This document shows positions 15,029-23,768 of a DNA stretch of 64,000 nucleotides, piece by piece; the stretch's first letter is position 1; each line of letters starts with the position of its first letter. A program made the translations under genes and the position numbers. The notes below the pieces were generated by a model. It was not told the origin of the DNA. It did no database searches and worked only from the letters and a program-made list of their open reading frames with translations. Source of the DNA: JAKZVK01 sp965248255 (GTDB lineage Bacteria > Acidobacteriota > Terriglobia > Bryobacterales > UBA6623); the NCBI GenBank assembly GCA_965248255.1, contig CBDFIW010000003.1:2232001-2296000 (forward strand). The letters run 5' to 3'.

Positions 15029-15215
15029 CGGTGCCTCCTCCTCTCGCGCGTCACTCGACCAGCCGAGGCTGCCCCGGGATTCTAATCGGGATTCTAACAC
15101 TCTGTTTTGGAATGTCCTGAGTCACTTCTCCACCTTTGATCCACGGAAAGACTGGCGGGACTGGAACCCCGCCGCTACGTGGTAGACTGAGTGCTGAACA
15201 CGCAGAAGAATCTCC

Positions 15216-15434
15216 ATGAAGGCTGGCATCCATCCCGATTACCACACCGTCGAGGTCACCTGCGCCTGTGGCGAAGCGTTCGAGACGCGCTCGACAAGCA
15301 AGGGCAACATCCACATCGAGATTTGCTCCAACTGCCACCCGTTCTTCACCGGCAAGCAGAAGTTCGTCGACACGGCGGGCCGTGTCGAACGCTTCCGCCG
15401 CAAGTACGCAAAGTCGCAAGCCCTGAAGAACTAG
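15216..15434 (+). CDS. rpmE: ribosomal protein bL31
   Basis: The 72-residue product MKAGIHPDYHTVEVTCACGE... has the bL31 zinc-site cysteines (TCACGEAF and ICSNCHPFFTGKQK) and the canonical FTGKQKFVDTAGRVERFRRKY. It belongs to the large ribosomal subunit. The stop codon TAG at 15432-15434 is formed by the TA target of the IS630 insertion plus the first base of the element, so the original stop or the last residues may have been altered. The reading frame is otherwise intact and probably functional. Confidence 0.95.
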   Translation: MKAGIHPDYHTVEVTCACGEAFETRSTSKGNIHIEICSNCHPFFTGKQKFVDTAGRVERFRRKYAKSQALKN

Positions 15435-16599
15435 TGTAGTGCGTCAAGCAGATTGCACCTTAGGCAGGGCGGCACGTCCGCGCTTGACTTTCTCGAGGAT
15501 GTCGGAGGCGGTCGCGGTCCAGATGAAGGGCGTGGGATGCCCGTTGTGCTGGGCGATGTAGTCGTCAATGGCGGCGACGAGCTCGTCCACGCTGCGAAAC
15601 ACGCCGCGGCGCAGGCGCTTGACGGTGAGATCGCGAAAGAATCGCTCGACCATGTTCAGCCACGACGCCGAGGTCGGGGTGAAATGAATGTGGAAGCGCG
15701 GGTGACGATCGAGCCAACGCTTCACAGCGGCATGCTTGTGGGTGGCATAGTTGTCCACGATGAGATGAAGCTGTTTGTCCTTGGGAGTGCGGCGGTCAAT
15801 TAAGCGCAGGAAGCGCAGCCATTCCTGGTGGCTGTGTCGGGGCATGCACTCGGCGATCACGCTGCCGTCAAGGCTGTTGAGCGCCGCAAACAGGGTGGTC
15901 GTGCCGTTGCGCTTGTAATCGTGGGTCATCGTTTGGCCGCGTCCCTTTTTGAGCGGCAGGCCGGGCTGGGTGCGATCGAGGGCTTGGATTTGGGACTTCT
16001 CATCGAGCGAGAGAACCAGAGCATGCTCAGGCGGATTGAGATAGAGTCCGACGATGTCGTCGAGTTTCTCGGCGAAACGCGGGTCATTGCTGAGCTTGAA
16101 GGTCTTGACGCGGTGGGGCTTGAGGCCATGGGCGCGCCAAATCCGTCCCACGGTGAAAGCACTGACGCCGGCCGCGGCGGCCATGGTGCGGCGGCTCCAG
16201 TGGGTGGCGTTGGACGGTTTCTCGCGGGTGGTCTTGTGGATGATCTGCTGTACTTTCTGCTTCGAGACGGCAGGTTTACGACCGGGCCGTGGGGCGTCTT
16301 TTGCAATGCCGGCGATGCTGCTTTCGAGAAAGCGCGTGCGCCAGCGGGCCACCAACTGCCGCGAGACACCGAGCTGTGCGGCGATCTGCTTATTCTCGAG
16401 ACCGTCGGCGGCCAGCAGGACAATCCTGGCTCGCAGGGCGAGACGAACGGCGACTTGGCGGCCGCGCGCGTAGCGGTCCAACTGCTTGCATTGCGCTGTG
16501 TTCAAAGTTACTGGTTGTGCTCTTCGCATCCCATGCCTCCTGTTAATAGAGACGATGGGAAGCCAATATAAGTTACATTATTTATGGTGCACTACACTA
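15432..16599 (-). mobile_element. IS630-family insertion sequence, complete copy
   Basis: The ends carry inverted GTGTAGTGC (15434-15442) and GCACTACAC (16589-16597), each bounded by TA (15432-15433 and 16598-16599), the TA duplication typical of IS630/Tc1-mariner elements. One intact transposase gene lies inside in reverse orientation. A second, truncated copy with nearly identical sequence is at 43391-43993, so transposition was recent. Confidence 0.9.
15444..16529 (-). CDS. IS630-family transposase
   Basis: The 361-residue protein starts MRRAQPVTLNTAQCKQLDRY and has an HTH region (ENKQIAAQLGVSRQLVARWR), a second winged part (HWSRRTMAAAAGVSAFTVGR) and a DDE catalytic domain: ALVLSLDEKSQIQALDR (first Asp), HLIVDNYATHKHAAVKRWL (second Asp), FTPTSASWLNMVERFFRDLT (Glu). 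Length and motifs are complete, so it should be active. The C-terminal end KRGRAALPKVQSA differs from the second copy at two residues. Confidence 0.93.
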   Translation of the reverse strand: MRRAQPVTLNTAQCKQLDRYARGRQVAVRLALRARIVLLAADGLENKQIAAQLGVSRQLVARWRTRFLESSIAGIAKDAPRPGRKPAVSKQKVQQIIHKTTREKPSNATHWSRRTMAAAAGVSAFTVGRIWRAHGLKPHRVKTFKLSNDPRFAEKLDDIVGLYLNPPEHALVLSLDEKSQIQALDRTQPGLPLKKGRGQTMTHDYKRNGTTTLFAALNSLDGSVIAECMPRHSHQEWLRFLRLIDRRTPKDKQLHLIVDNYATHKHAAVKRWLDRHPRFHIHFTPTSASWLNMVERFFRDLTVKRLRRGVFRSVDELVAAIDDYIAQHNGHPTPFIWTATASDILEKVKRGRAALPKVQSA

Positions 16600-17106
16600 G
16601 CAGCCTGCGAAAGTCGAGAGCAGCGCTGTCCACAATGTTAGCGGCACGGCATGCTGTTGCCTTGCCTAACCTAGTATCTCAGCGGCATGCGGTGCCCGCT
16701 TATGCGGGATCGCCTGAACACGTAGGGTTATCAGAAGGGCCCGGCGAAAGAGTCCTCTTTGACCTCGGTCTACCAAACTACGCAGGATGTGAGTCCGCGA
16801 AGCGAACGTAAGGAGAATAGCCTACGGTGGAGCCGCCAGGCGGAACCGTGGGTATCGATCCTCCTACGGCAGGAGCCCGGACAGGGGCGCAGGAGAAGTC
16901 ACGAGGCGACTGGCGGTTACATCCCGGCTAGCACTCGATGCTTCCCGGCATGCTGTGTCTACCTGTCGCCAAGCCGCGACGGGTAGGGACATCGGCGAGG
17001 TTACGAGAAACCTCACTCGCACCACGCCATCCGTACTGCCATATCAGTTGGTAGACCCCAGTCGCGGGGGCGCGCTTCAGACCCGGCCCGCACTGCTCTG
17101 TGGCCG
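16600..17106. other. no gene recognised; GC-rich stretch with intron-like text
   Basis: Neither strand gives a convincing ORF between the IS630 end and the transporter stop. The stretch 16730-16860 (for example GCGAACGTAAGGAG, ACGGTGGAGCC) resembles the helical domain I text of bacterial group II introns, and there is no intron-encoded protein. It may be a worn intron fragment; I cannot confirm this by eye. Confidence 0.25.
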
Positions 17107-18567
17107 CTACCACAGCCCAATCACCCTCCACCAGGCCGCCCCAACCACCCCCCCCCCCCCCCCCCCCCCCACAGTCAGGTTCCACAGCGACAGCAGGAAT
17201 CCGACGCGCCACCATTGACCGAAGCTCGCGTAGTTCTGCGAGAAGTACATGGGTGCCGGCGTCGTGCCGTAGTGCGTGAGCCCGGCAGCCAGGTTCGACA
17301 AACAAGCGAAAGCAATCACCACCAGGCCGACGGGCGCGCCTCGCCCCAGAAGCAGCGCCACGAACGGCGGGAACATCGACAAGATATGCATCGTGATGCT
17401 CGCGAAGCCGTAGTGCGCGTAGAAGTAGATCAACAGCGACAAGACCAGTAGGGCCGCCCATCCTAGCCCCGAGAAGTACGAGCCCACCGTCCGCGCAAAC
17501 AATTCGGTGAGGCCGTAGTCGTTCAGTGCCTGTCCGAGGCGGATCACGCCCCCGAACCAGATGAAGACGTCCCAGGCCATCCGCTCGCGAAGCGCGTCCT
17601 CCCAGGTCAGAACGCCGGTCAGAAACAGCGCGCAAACGCCCAACAGCGCTACCATCGCCACGCCCATCCCGTGCAGACCCGCGGTCACCCACAGCGAGCA
17701 AACGAAGACGAAAACCGCCAGGGCGGCCTTTTGCGGTCCGTCCAGCGTCCCCATCTTGATCAATTCGGTGCGGGCGAACTCGGCCGCCTCGGGGGTTCGG
17801 CGGGTCTCGAGCGGCACCCATTTCGAAACTAGCCACGGTACTGTCAGGACGCTGACCAATCCCGGTACGAGGCCCGCCCAGGCCCAGCGTGCCCAAGTCA
17901 GATCGAACCCGGCCACCGACCCCGCCAGCTCGGCCGTGAGTAGATTGCCGGCCTGGCCGGTCAGGAACATCGCCGCCGCGACGCAGTCGCCCTGGTAGAC
18001 GGCCACCATCAGGAAGGTCCCCAACAGGCCTGCCGTCTTGCCCGGATGCGACCCGTACAGCTCGGCCAGGCTGCGCGTGATGGGCAGAATCACGCCGCCC
18101 GCGCGGGCGCTGTTCGCCGGGATCACCGTCGCCAGCACGAGATCGCTCAAGGTCAGCGAGTAGGAGATGCCGAGCGACGTTGTGCCGAACGCCCGCACGA
18201 ACCACAGAGCGATCCGCCGCGCCAGACCCGTCTTGATGAGCGCCCGAGAGATCAGGAATGCCGAAAGCACCAGCCAGACGGTGGTCGTGCCATACCCTTC
18301 AAGCGCCTGCTTGAATTCCAGGGCCCCGGTCAGCGCCGTCGCCGCCAGACCGATCAGAACCATCGGGCCGACCGGCAAGGGCCTCAACATCAGCCCCGCG
18401 ATCGTCGCCGCGAAGATCGCAAACAAGCGCCAACCCTCGGGCGAGATCTCCGCCGGCCGCGGCCACACTCCCCACACGCCGAAGCCAAGAATCGCAACGG
18501 CAACCAGCCGTCCCCAGCGCGGGCCGGCCGGCCCCGTTTGTTCTTGCGCCTTCGGACGTTCGGACAT
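17107..18567 (-). CDS. DASS/SLC13-family sodium:anion symporter with homopolymer in C-terminus
   Basis: The 486-residue polytopic protein has about 11-12 hydrophobic segments and the DASS landmarks: PLPVGPMVLIGLAATALTGA, TTTVWLVLSAFLISRALIKT, TVIPANSARAGGVILPITRS (first anion-site motif) and LTHYGTTPAPMYFSQNYAS (second). Likely cargo is a di- or tricarboxylate or sulfate. The last 20 codons include a run of 23 G in the coding strand (VGGGGGGGVVGAAWW), so a change of one base in the run swaps the C-terminus: in the present frame it ends WWRVIGLW. Members normally lack such a Gly run. Start MSERPKAQEQTG at 18567 has no strong SD. Confidence 0.85.
   Translation of the reverse strand: MSERPKAQEQTGPAGPRWGRLVAVAILGFGVWGVWPRPAEISPEGWRLFAIFAATIAGLMLRPLPVGPMVLIGLAATALTGALEFKQALEGYGTTTVWLVLSAFLISRALIKTGLARRIALWFVRAFGTTSLGISYSLTLSDLVLATVIPANSARAGGVILPITRSLAELYGSHPGKTAGLLGTFLMVAVYQGDCVAAAMFLTGQAGNLLTAELAGSVAGFDLTWARWAWAGLVPGLVSVLTVPWLVSKWVPLETRRTPEAAEFARTELIKMGTLDGPQKAALAVFVFVCSLWVTAGLHGMGVAMVALLGVCALFLTGVLTWEDALRERMAWDVFIWFGGVIRLGQALNDYGLTELFARTVGSYFSGLGWAALLVLSLLIYFYAHYGFASITMHILSMFPPFVALLLGRGAPVGLVVIAFACLSNLAAGLTHYGTTPAPMYFSQNYASFGQWWRVGFLLSLWNLTVGGGGGGGVVGAAWWRVIGLW
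17148..17170. repeat. 23-base C:G homopolymer inside a transporter gene
   Basis: An uninterrupted run of 23 C (plus strand) lies within the last codons of the anion symporter. Runs of this size slip easily during replication, so the C-terminus could be phase-variable; it is also a common place for assembly error. Confidence 0.8.
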
Positions 18568-18932
18568 GAAGGCGGTATTCTACCGCAGCCGGGCCAAGCT
18601 CCCACTCTCCGGCGGCTGTTGCTCCCGCTGGGCCGTAAGCTTGGCTCCCTGAAGTGCGTCCTTGGGCCACGGCCACAGTCCAGACCTCGAGTCGCACCTC
18701 CGCTGCCACGATGCGCTGACGCTTCCGCAAGCAAAACCTGTCGGTCACAACTGAACTCGCATTTCATCTAGAAGTGAGTCCCGTCTTCCGAGCACGGCGG
18801 CACTGCATAAGTGTTTACCCCTCAAGACCTCAGCGCAGGTGTGCCCGCGGCCCCATCAGTTTGGTGTGCCAACTGCGTATGTAGGGACGTAAAGCCCAGC
18901 TAACCAAACGCTGCCAAGGAGGGACCACCCCT
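18568..18932. other. intergenic, divergent promoter space
   Basis: No ORF with coding character is visible on either strand. It separates the divergently read symporter and beta-barrel genes and should carry both promoters; no strong -35/-10 pair was seen. Confidence 0.4.
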
Positions 18933-19415
18933 ATGTACGTTGGAATCGTTTTCCTTTGCCTGTTTCTTGCCCCTGTGACGGCATCGGCGCAATCAGCGAA
19001 TCGGGGTCGGGCCGAGGTGCGTGGCGTCACGGGCTATTCGACCTTTTTTGACGAGAGTTCCCTGAATCACTTCGTCGGCGGCGGGTCCGCCCACGTCTAC
19101 TTGACTCGGCGGTTCAGCGTGGGGCCTGAAGTCCTCTACATGTACCGCGACGATTCTGACAAAGACATCACTGCCGCCGCTCAATTCGCCTGGGATTTCA
19201 TGGGTAACTCCCGCGTGCAGCCTTACGTCGCCGGCCACATTGGTGTGCTGCGTCATTTCACACCGCGATTCTCGGTCAATTCCAAGATGTATGGAGCCGG
19301 TTTGGGCGTCAAGATTGCCCTGACCGACCGCCTCTCACTGGTACCGGACTTTCGCCTGAGAGTCGAGCCTAATCTGCGTGCCACCATCGGCCTCAACTAC
19401 GTGTTGGGTCGCTGA
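18933..19415 (+). CDS. small outer-membrane beta-barrel protein
   Basis: MYVGIVFLCLFLAPVTASAQ is a clear Sec signal peptide. The 140-residue mature part alternates amphipathic strands (AHVYLTRRFSVGPEVLYMYR, RVQPYVAGHIGVLRHFTPRF, AGLGVKIALTDRLSLVPDFR) and ends NLRATIGLNYVLGR, similar to OmpA-like/OprF 8-strand barrels, except that the final residue is Arg instead of Phe. AAGGAGGGACC gives a strong ribosome site. Function is unknown; such barrels are usually structural or adhesive. Confidence 0.75.
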   Translation: MYVGIVFLCLFLAPVTASAQSANRGRAEVRGVTGYSTFFDESSLNHFVGGGSAHVYLTRRFSVGPEVLYMYRDDSDKDITAAAQFAWDFMGNSRVQPYVAGHIGVLRHFTPRFSVNSKMYGAGLGVKIALTDRLSLVPDFRLRVEPNLRATIGLNYVLGR

Positions 19416-19530
19416 GAGAACGGGCAGGGCAGTGGCCGGCCTGGTGGACCAACGGGGCCCCTCTGAACGAAGATCTCTTCAGCAAGCGTTGGCAGTTTCG
19501 GCGCTTGTACCCACCGTTCATAAGTCTGAG

Positions 19531-20730
19531 ATGATAACGCTCATGTTTCGGTCGTGCAGGCTGGCAGTGATCCTAGGGCTAGCGGGCTTGGTTTCGGTGG
19601 TTCCCGGACAGAAACGCGCCCACACAGTTGCCTTTCGGGCGCACGTGATCGAGGCGGACCTGGCGGGCGGCTACCAGGTGCTGGTTGCGGACCTCAACCA
19701 GGACGGCCGTCCCGACGTCATCGGCCTTTCGAACCGCTTGCCGGAGCTTTACTGGTACGAGAACCCCTCCTGGGAGCGCCACGTGGTCGTCGGGGACATG
19801 CATCGCATGATCACCCTAGCCGCAGCGCAAGTCGAAGGCGACCCGGTTCCCGAGATCGTCATCGCTACACACTTCGGCCAAACCGAGCCCGAGAGCGAAG
19901 GACGGCTGTTCTACTTACAACACCAGGGTGACCCCCACGAGCCGTGGAAGGCGACGGAGTTTGATCGGCTGGCCACCTCTCACCGTGTGCGCTTCGCCGA
20001 CCTCGACGGCGACGGCAAACTGGAGCTCATCAACTCTCCGCTAACCGGTCCCGGCGCACACAAGCCGCTGTTCGAGGCCGGCACGCCGTTGGTCTACTAC
20101 CGACCGGGTGAGTGGAAGCGACAGGTGATCACGGAAGATGTCGACGGCGTCGTTCACGGGATGCGTCCGGTGGCTTGGGACAACTCGGGCCGGACCGCGG
20201 TCCTCACGGCGAGCTTCGGAGGTGTGTGGCTGCATGAATCGAGCGGGCAAGGAGACACGCTCGATTGGGGTCACCGACAGTTGGTGCCCGGCGACCGCTC
20301 TGAGCGGCCCCAGGGCGGGGCCAGTGAGATCCGGGTAGGCCGCCTCGGGCCAAATCGGTTCCTCGCCACGATCGAGCCGTGGCACGGCCATCAGGTGGTC
20401 GTCTATCCGAACTTTAGACCGGGCCAGGCGACGCGCCATGTGGTCGACACCAGCTTCGAGGACGGCCACGCACTGGACGTAGCCGATTTCAACGGCGACG
20501 GCCTCGATGAAATCATAGCCGGTTACCGCGACACCGGCGCCAGCGTTTACGTCTATTACGCCGAGGACGCGAGCGGCAAGAACTGGCGCCGCGAGGTACT
20601 CGACGGCGGCGGCATGGCGAGCGCCGGGTGCGACGTCGCGGATTTCAACGGGGATCGCCGTGCAGACATCGTTTGCATCGGCTCAAGGACAGCCAACATC
20701 AAGTGGTACGAAAACCTAGGAAGTCGATGA
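19531..20730 (+). CDS. secreted FG-GAP/VCBS-repeat protein
   Basis: The start is ATG 19531 (or 19543), followed by a signal peptide (FRSCRLAVILGLAGLVSVVP). The 399-residue product contains repeated D-x-D/N-x-D-G calcium-site motifs: VADLNQDGRPDVIGL, FADLDGDGKLELINS, VADFNGDGLDEIIAG, VADFNGDRRADIVCIG, which mark FG-GAP blades of a propeller, interleaved with LYWYENPSWERHVV and IKWYENLG. Such proteins are common exported proteins in Acidobacteriota and Planctomycetes, with unknown targets. The longer frame upstream overlaps the previous gene and is disfavoured. Confidence 0.8.
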   Translation: MITLMFRSCRLAVILGLAGLVSVVPGQKRAHTVAFRAHVIEADLAGGYQVLVADLNQDGRPDVIGLSNRLPELYWYENPSWERHVVVGDMHRMITLAAAQVEGDPVPEIVIATHFGQTEPESEGRLFYLQHQGDPHEPWKATEFDRLATSHRVRFADLDGDGKLELINSPLTGPGAHKPLFEAGTPLVYYRPGEWKRQVITEDVDGVVHGMRPVAWDNSGRTAVLTASFGGVWLHESSGQGDTLDWGHRQLVPGDRSERPQGGASEIRVGRLGPNRFLATIEPWHGHQVVVYPNFRPGQATRHVVDTSFEDGHALDVADFNGDGLDEIIAGYRDTGASVYVYYAEDASGKNWRREVLDGGGMASAGCDVADFNGDRRADIVCIGSRTANIKWYENLGSR

Positions 20731-20772
20731 CGGGGCTGATCCGAGACGTCAGCCTGACGCCGCGACCTCGGA

Positions 20773-21168
20773 CTACAACAGAGCCGAGTCCATGGCCTCC
20801 TCCTCGGTAACGGCGCCGGAGAACGATGCCGGAGCAAGAGAGCCTCGCTCTAGGTAACCGATCAGCTCTTCGCGATCGTTGTCGAAGAACTCGTCGAGAA
20901 GGCGATTCAGCGCCAGGCCGAGCGCGGCGTCCCGGCTCAGCGCGGGCGCATAGACGTAGCTCCGGCCTTGCTTGCGCCTCGTCACGGCCCCTTTGTGCGC
21001 GAGACGGTCGAGAAGCGTGAGGACGGTGGTGTAGGCAAGCGGCTTGGTCGGTTCAAGATCGTCGCGAACCTGCCCGACGGTGGCCGATCCGCGGGACCAC
21101 AGTACCTTCATCGCCTGCATCTCGAGGGGCGGAGGCAGGCGGTCCGTTTTTGGAGCAAGCTGGGCCAT
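20773..21168 (-). CDS. BlaI/MecI/CopY-family winged-helix repressor
   Basis: The 131-residue product has the penicillinase-repressor pattern: PLEMQAMKVLWSRGSATVGQ, VRDDLEPTKPLAYTTVLTLL (recognition helix region), DRLAHKGAVTRRKQGRSYVY and a C-terminal dimerisation helix (LNRLLDEFFDNDREELIGYL). These repressors are usually cleaved by a BlaR1/M56 metallopeptidase encoded next door. None is visible on either side, so the partner is elsewhere or lost. It may control beta-lactam, copper or envelope-stress genes in trans. Confidence 0.9.
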   Translation of the reverse strand: MAQLAPKTDRLPPPLEMQAMKVLWSRGSATVGQVRDDLEPTKPLAYTTVLTLLDRLAHKGAVTRRKQGRSYVYAPALSRDAALGLALNRLLDEFFDNDREELIGYLERGSLAPASFSGAVTEEEAMDSALL

Positions 21169-21209
21169 CGATTCACCAGGCTCCGGTTGCGGAGCATCCC
21201 CTTGCGTTA

Positions 21210-22346
21210 CTAAGGCTTGTCCTTCGTCCCTTTGATCGCCTCTTCCAACTTCTCACCGAACAGACTCTGCGCGGCGGGGCGGCTGCTCGCCGGGGACGCG
21301 GCGTTCTGCGAAGGCGCGCCACGCTCGGCTTCCGCGACCGGCCTGAGGAACTCTTCTTTCTTCAGCAGCATGCGCTCAAGAGAGGGATTGTAGCGCGTCC
21401 AGCTGCGCTCGCCTATAGTCTCCGCCGCCACCGAGGCGCGCATGCTTTCCAGTTTCGAGTCCAAGTCGTCGACGTAGTGCAGCAGCAACGCCTCGGGAAA
21501 CATCGGCAGTTTCGGCGAGCCGAACTCGTAGTGCCCATGATGACTCAAGATCATGTGCTCAACGAGCATCTTCAGCTTCGGCGGGAAGTCCGCGATCTCG
21601 GCGCACTTGCGGTCGAGCATCCGCAGCACAATCACAATGTGCCCCAGAAGCTGGCCCTCGTCTCCGTAGCCGAACGTTCGGTTGTACGTCAACTCGTGAA
21701 TCTTGCCGAGGTCATGGAGAACAACGCCCGCCGTCACCAAATCGAGATCGATGAACTCGTAGTTGCTCGCCGTCAACCGCGCCAGCCGCAGAAGGGAGGT
21801 CACGTGTTCGAGAAGCCCACCGACGAAGGCGTGATGCAGCGACTTGGCGGCCGGGGCCACTCGCAGGCGCGACGCGATCTCTTCATCCTCGACGAAGCTG
21901 TTTAGCAGTCGCTTCAGGTCGGGATCGCCAATCGACTCGACAGCGCTCACCAACTCCGCCCACATCTCGTCGATGTTCTTCGTGGTGTGAGGCAGATAGT
22001 CTGCGATCTCGACTTCGGACTCGTCTAGACGACGCAGGCGGTGGATGGTGATCTGCGGCCGGTCGCGGTAGACCTGAACCAGGCCGGCGACCTTGACGAA
22101 GTCGTCTCGGTCAAAGGTATCGACGATGTCGCCGATGTCGTCCCACTTCTTGGCTTCGAGTTGACCAGTGCGGTCGGAGAGAACTAGGGACAGGTAGCGT
22201 TCGCCGGATTTCTTGAGCCGGACGTCCTTTGACTGGACGAGAAAATAGGTCGTTACCAATTCGTTCGGCTCGAGATCAGTAACGTATCTGTCTTTCACAA
22301 TATCGGCGGATGCAGGAGGCCCGGCTACGAATCCATCGCCTCTCAC
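21210..22346 (-). CDS. YhaM-like 3'-5' exoribonuclease (OB + HD domains)
   Basis: The start chosen is GTG 22346, five bases downstream of the SurA-like stop; longer reading overlaps that gene. The N-terminal 100 residues are an OB-fold nucleic-acid binding domain (YLSLVLSDRTGQLEAKKWDD, KVAGLVQVYRDRPQITIHRL). The HD domain follows with LHHAFVGGLLEHVTSLLRLA (His), AGVVLHDLGKIHELTYN (HD), HMILSHHGHYEFGSP (His-His) and YVDDLDSKLESM (Asp). YhaM-family enzymes degrade short RNA or DNA from the 3' end in a manganese-dependent way. The gene is co-directional and almost contiguous with the SurA-like gene. Confidence 0.87.
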   Translation of the reverse strand: MRGDGFVAGPPASADIVKDRYVTDLEPNELVTTYFLVQSKDVRLKKSGERYLSLVLSDRTGQLEAKKWDDIGDIVDTFDRDDFVKVAGLVQVYRDRPQITIHRLRRLDESEVEIADYLPHTTKNIDEMWAELVSAVESIGDPDLKRLLNSFVEDEEIASRLRVAPAAKSLHHAFVGGLLEHVTSLLRLARLTASNYEFIDLDLVTAGVVLHDLGKIHELTYNRTFGYGDEGQLLGHIVIVLRMLDRKCAEIADFPPKLKMLVEHMILSHHGHYEFGSPKLPMFPEALLLHYVDDLDSKLESMRASVAAETIGERSWTRYNPSLERMLLKKEEFLRPVAEAERGAPSQNAASPASSRPAAQSLFGEKLEEAIKGTKDKP

Positions 22347-22351
22347 GGGCT

Positions 22352-23539
22352 CTAGCCGCCACTCTTTTCGTCCGTCGTGTCTTTGTCTTTGTCCTTGTCG
22401 CCGCCACCGGGTAGCGGGATGAGCCACAACAGGCGCCGCTTCTTTTTCTTCTTCAGTAGCTCTTCCTTCGTGGTCGTCACCGGGGCCAGCTTAGCGGGGT
22501 CGCTCCAAGACGTGTCTTTGCCGGCCACGGCCGCTGTATCCACGTAGCCAGGGCGGATCTCCATATAAGCCTGCTCACGCAGCGTGCCGAGGTACTTGCG
22601 GACGGCCGGATCCCACTTGGGCCCCATCAGGCGATTCCGAATCTCATCCCCCGCCTCTTCCAGCGTGGCTTGGCCCCGGCGAAAACGTTCATCGACCTTC
22701 AACAGCAAGTACCCGTTCGGGACTTCCATCAGCTCGGTGATGAAGCCGGCGTTGGCCGAGAACACCGCTTCCTCGATCTCTTTACGAAGGGAACCGCGCT
22801 CGAACACTCCCAACGCCCCGCCTTGTTCGGCCGTCTGTTTGTTCTCGGAAAAACGGCGCGCCATCTCCGCGAAGAGCTCACCCTGATGGACGCGACCGTG
22901 AACCTCGTTGGCCTTCTTTTCAGCTTCTTCAAGCTCCTCGCCGGCCTTGCCTTCTGTCGAAACGAAGATCTCGCTGAGCCTCACACTGTCCTTGCGCACG
23001 AACTCGTCCTTGTGCTCAGCGTAGTACTGCTCGATTTCGTGTTCAGAAACCACAATACGTGAGCCCACCTCTTGGCCCAGCACCGACTGCGACATGAGGT
23101 TCCGCCGGAGCTGATCCAGCAAATCCTCGATGGGAAGATCGAAGCGCTTGATGGCCCAGTCTTCGAACTCCTCGACGGTCTTGAGGTCGTACTGTTTCAT
23201 GATGCGGTCGCGCTGGCGCAGCAGTTGCGACTCGATGTTGACATCGAGTAGGTCACCCATCTGAACTAACAGCAACTCATCAATCAGGTTGCGCAATGTT
23301 TCCTTCTCTGCCCGCTCAATCAGCTTTGGACGGTCTTGATCAGAGACGCTGCGGTTGGCAGCGACCTGGCCTCGCGACTCGGCGAGCGCGTCCTCGTAAT
23401 CCGAGCGCGTGATGATGTCGCCGTTGACCTTCGCGATGATTTCTTCCAGGATGACTGTGGCCGCCCGAGGACCCATCACCAAACAGCCGGCCACCGCCGT
23501 CAGCAGTCCATACAGCAGAACCTTCTTGCCAAGTTTCAT
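22352..23539 (-). CDS. SurA-like periplasmic chaperone/peptidyl-prolyl isomerase
   Basis: The start is ATG 23539 (MKLGKKVLLYGLLTAVAGCL, signal peptide, SD AGGA upstream). The mature protein has a SurA N-domain (EEIIAKVNGDIITRSDYEDA, LRNLIDELLLVQMGDLLDVN) and one parvulin-type domain (VRLSEIFVSTEGKAGEE, FAEMARRFSENKQTAEQGGA, LGVFERGSL, NGYLLLKVDERFRRG), ending in a Lys-rich and acidic tail (KKKKKRRLLWLIPLPGG, then KDKDKDTTDEK). Role: folding of outer-membrane or secreted proteins. It differs from SurA in having a single PPIase domain and an unusual charged tail. Likely operon with the YhaM-like gene. Confidence 0.85.
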   Translation of the reverse strand: MKLGKKVLLYGLLTAVAGCLVMGPRAATVILEEIIAKVNGDIITRSDYEDALAESRGQVAANRSVSDQDRPKLIERAEKETLRNLIDELLLVQMGDLLDVNIESQLLRQRDRIMKQYDLKTVEEFEDWAIKRFDLPIEDLLDQLRRNLMSQSVLGQEVGSRIVVSEHEIEQYYAEHKDEFVRKDSVRLSEIFVSTEGKAGEELEEAEKKANEVHGRVHQGELFAEMARRFSENKQTAEQGGALGVFERGSLRKEIEEAVFSANAGFITELMEVPNGYLLLKVDERFRRGQATLEEAGDEIRNRLMGPKWDPAVRKYLGTLREQAYMEIRPGYVDTAAVAGKDTSWSDPAKLAPVTTTKEELLKKKKKRRLLWLIPLPGGGDKDKDKDTTDEKSGG

Positions 23540-23768
23540 ATGCTGTGTTTCCTGATCCAGCACAGCGAAACGGAAACGCCGCTGTGCGCCGTACCGTTGC
23601 GTCCGAGCCAAGCGGCTCCGCACCAACCCTTATCGTACAAACATATCTTCGCACCAGGGGCAGCTCGGGTGCAGGATCTTGGGGCGTCAGTAGATCAAGT
23701 TAAGGACGGGCTGTGGCAGGGCGAAGGGGAGAGTCACCGAAACCGCGTCTTTGCTCCGCAGGGCAACG

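Noticed and set aside
16928..18205. 425-aa reverse ORF
   Set aside because: Alternate frame of the anion symporter made open by GC content; useful only for showing the other frame across the poly-G run.
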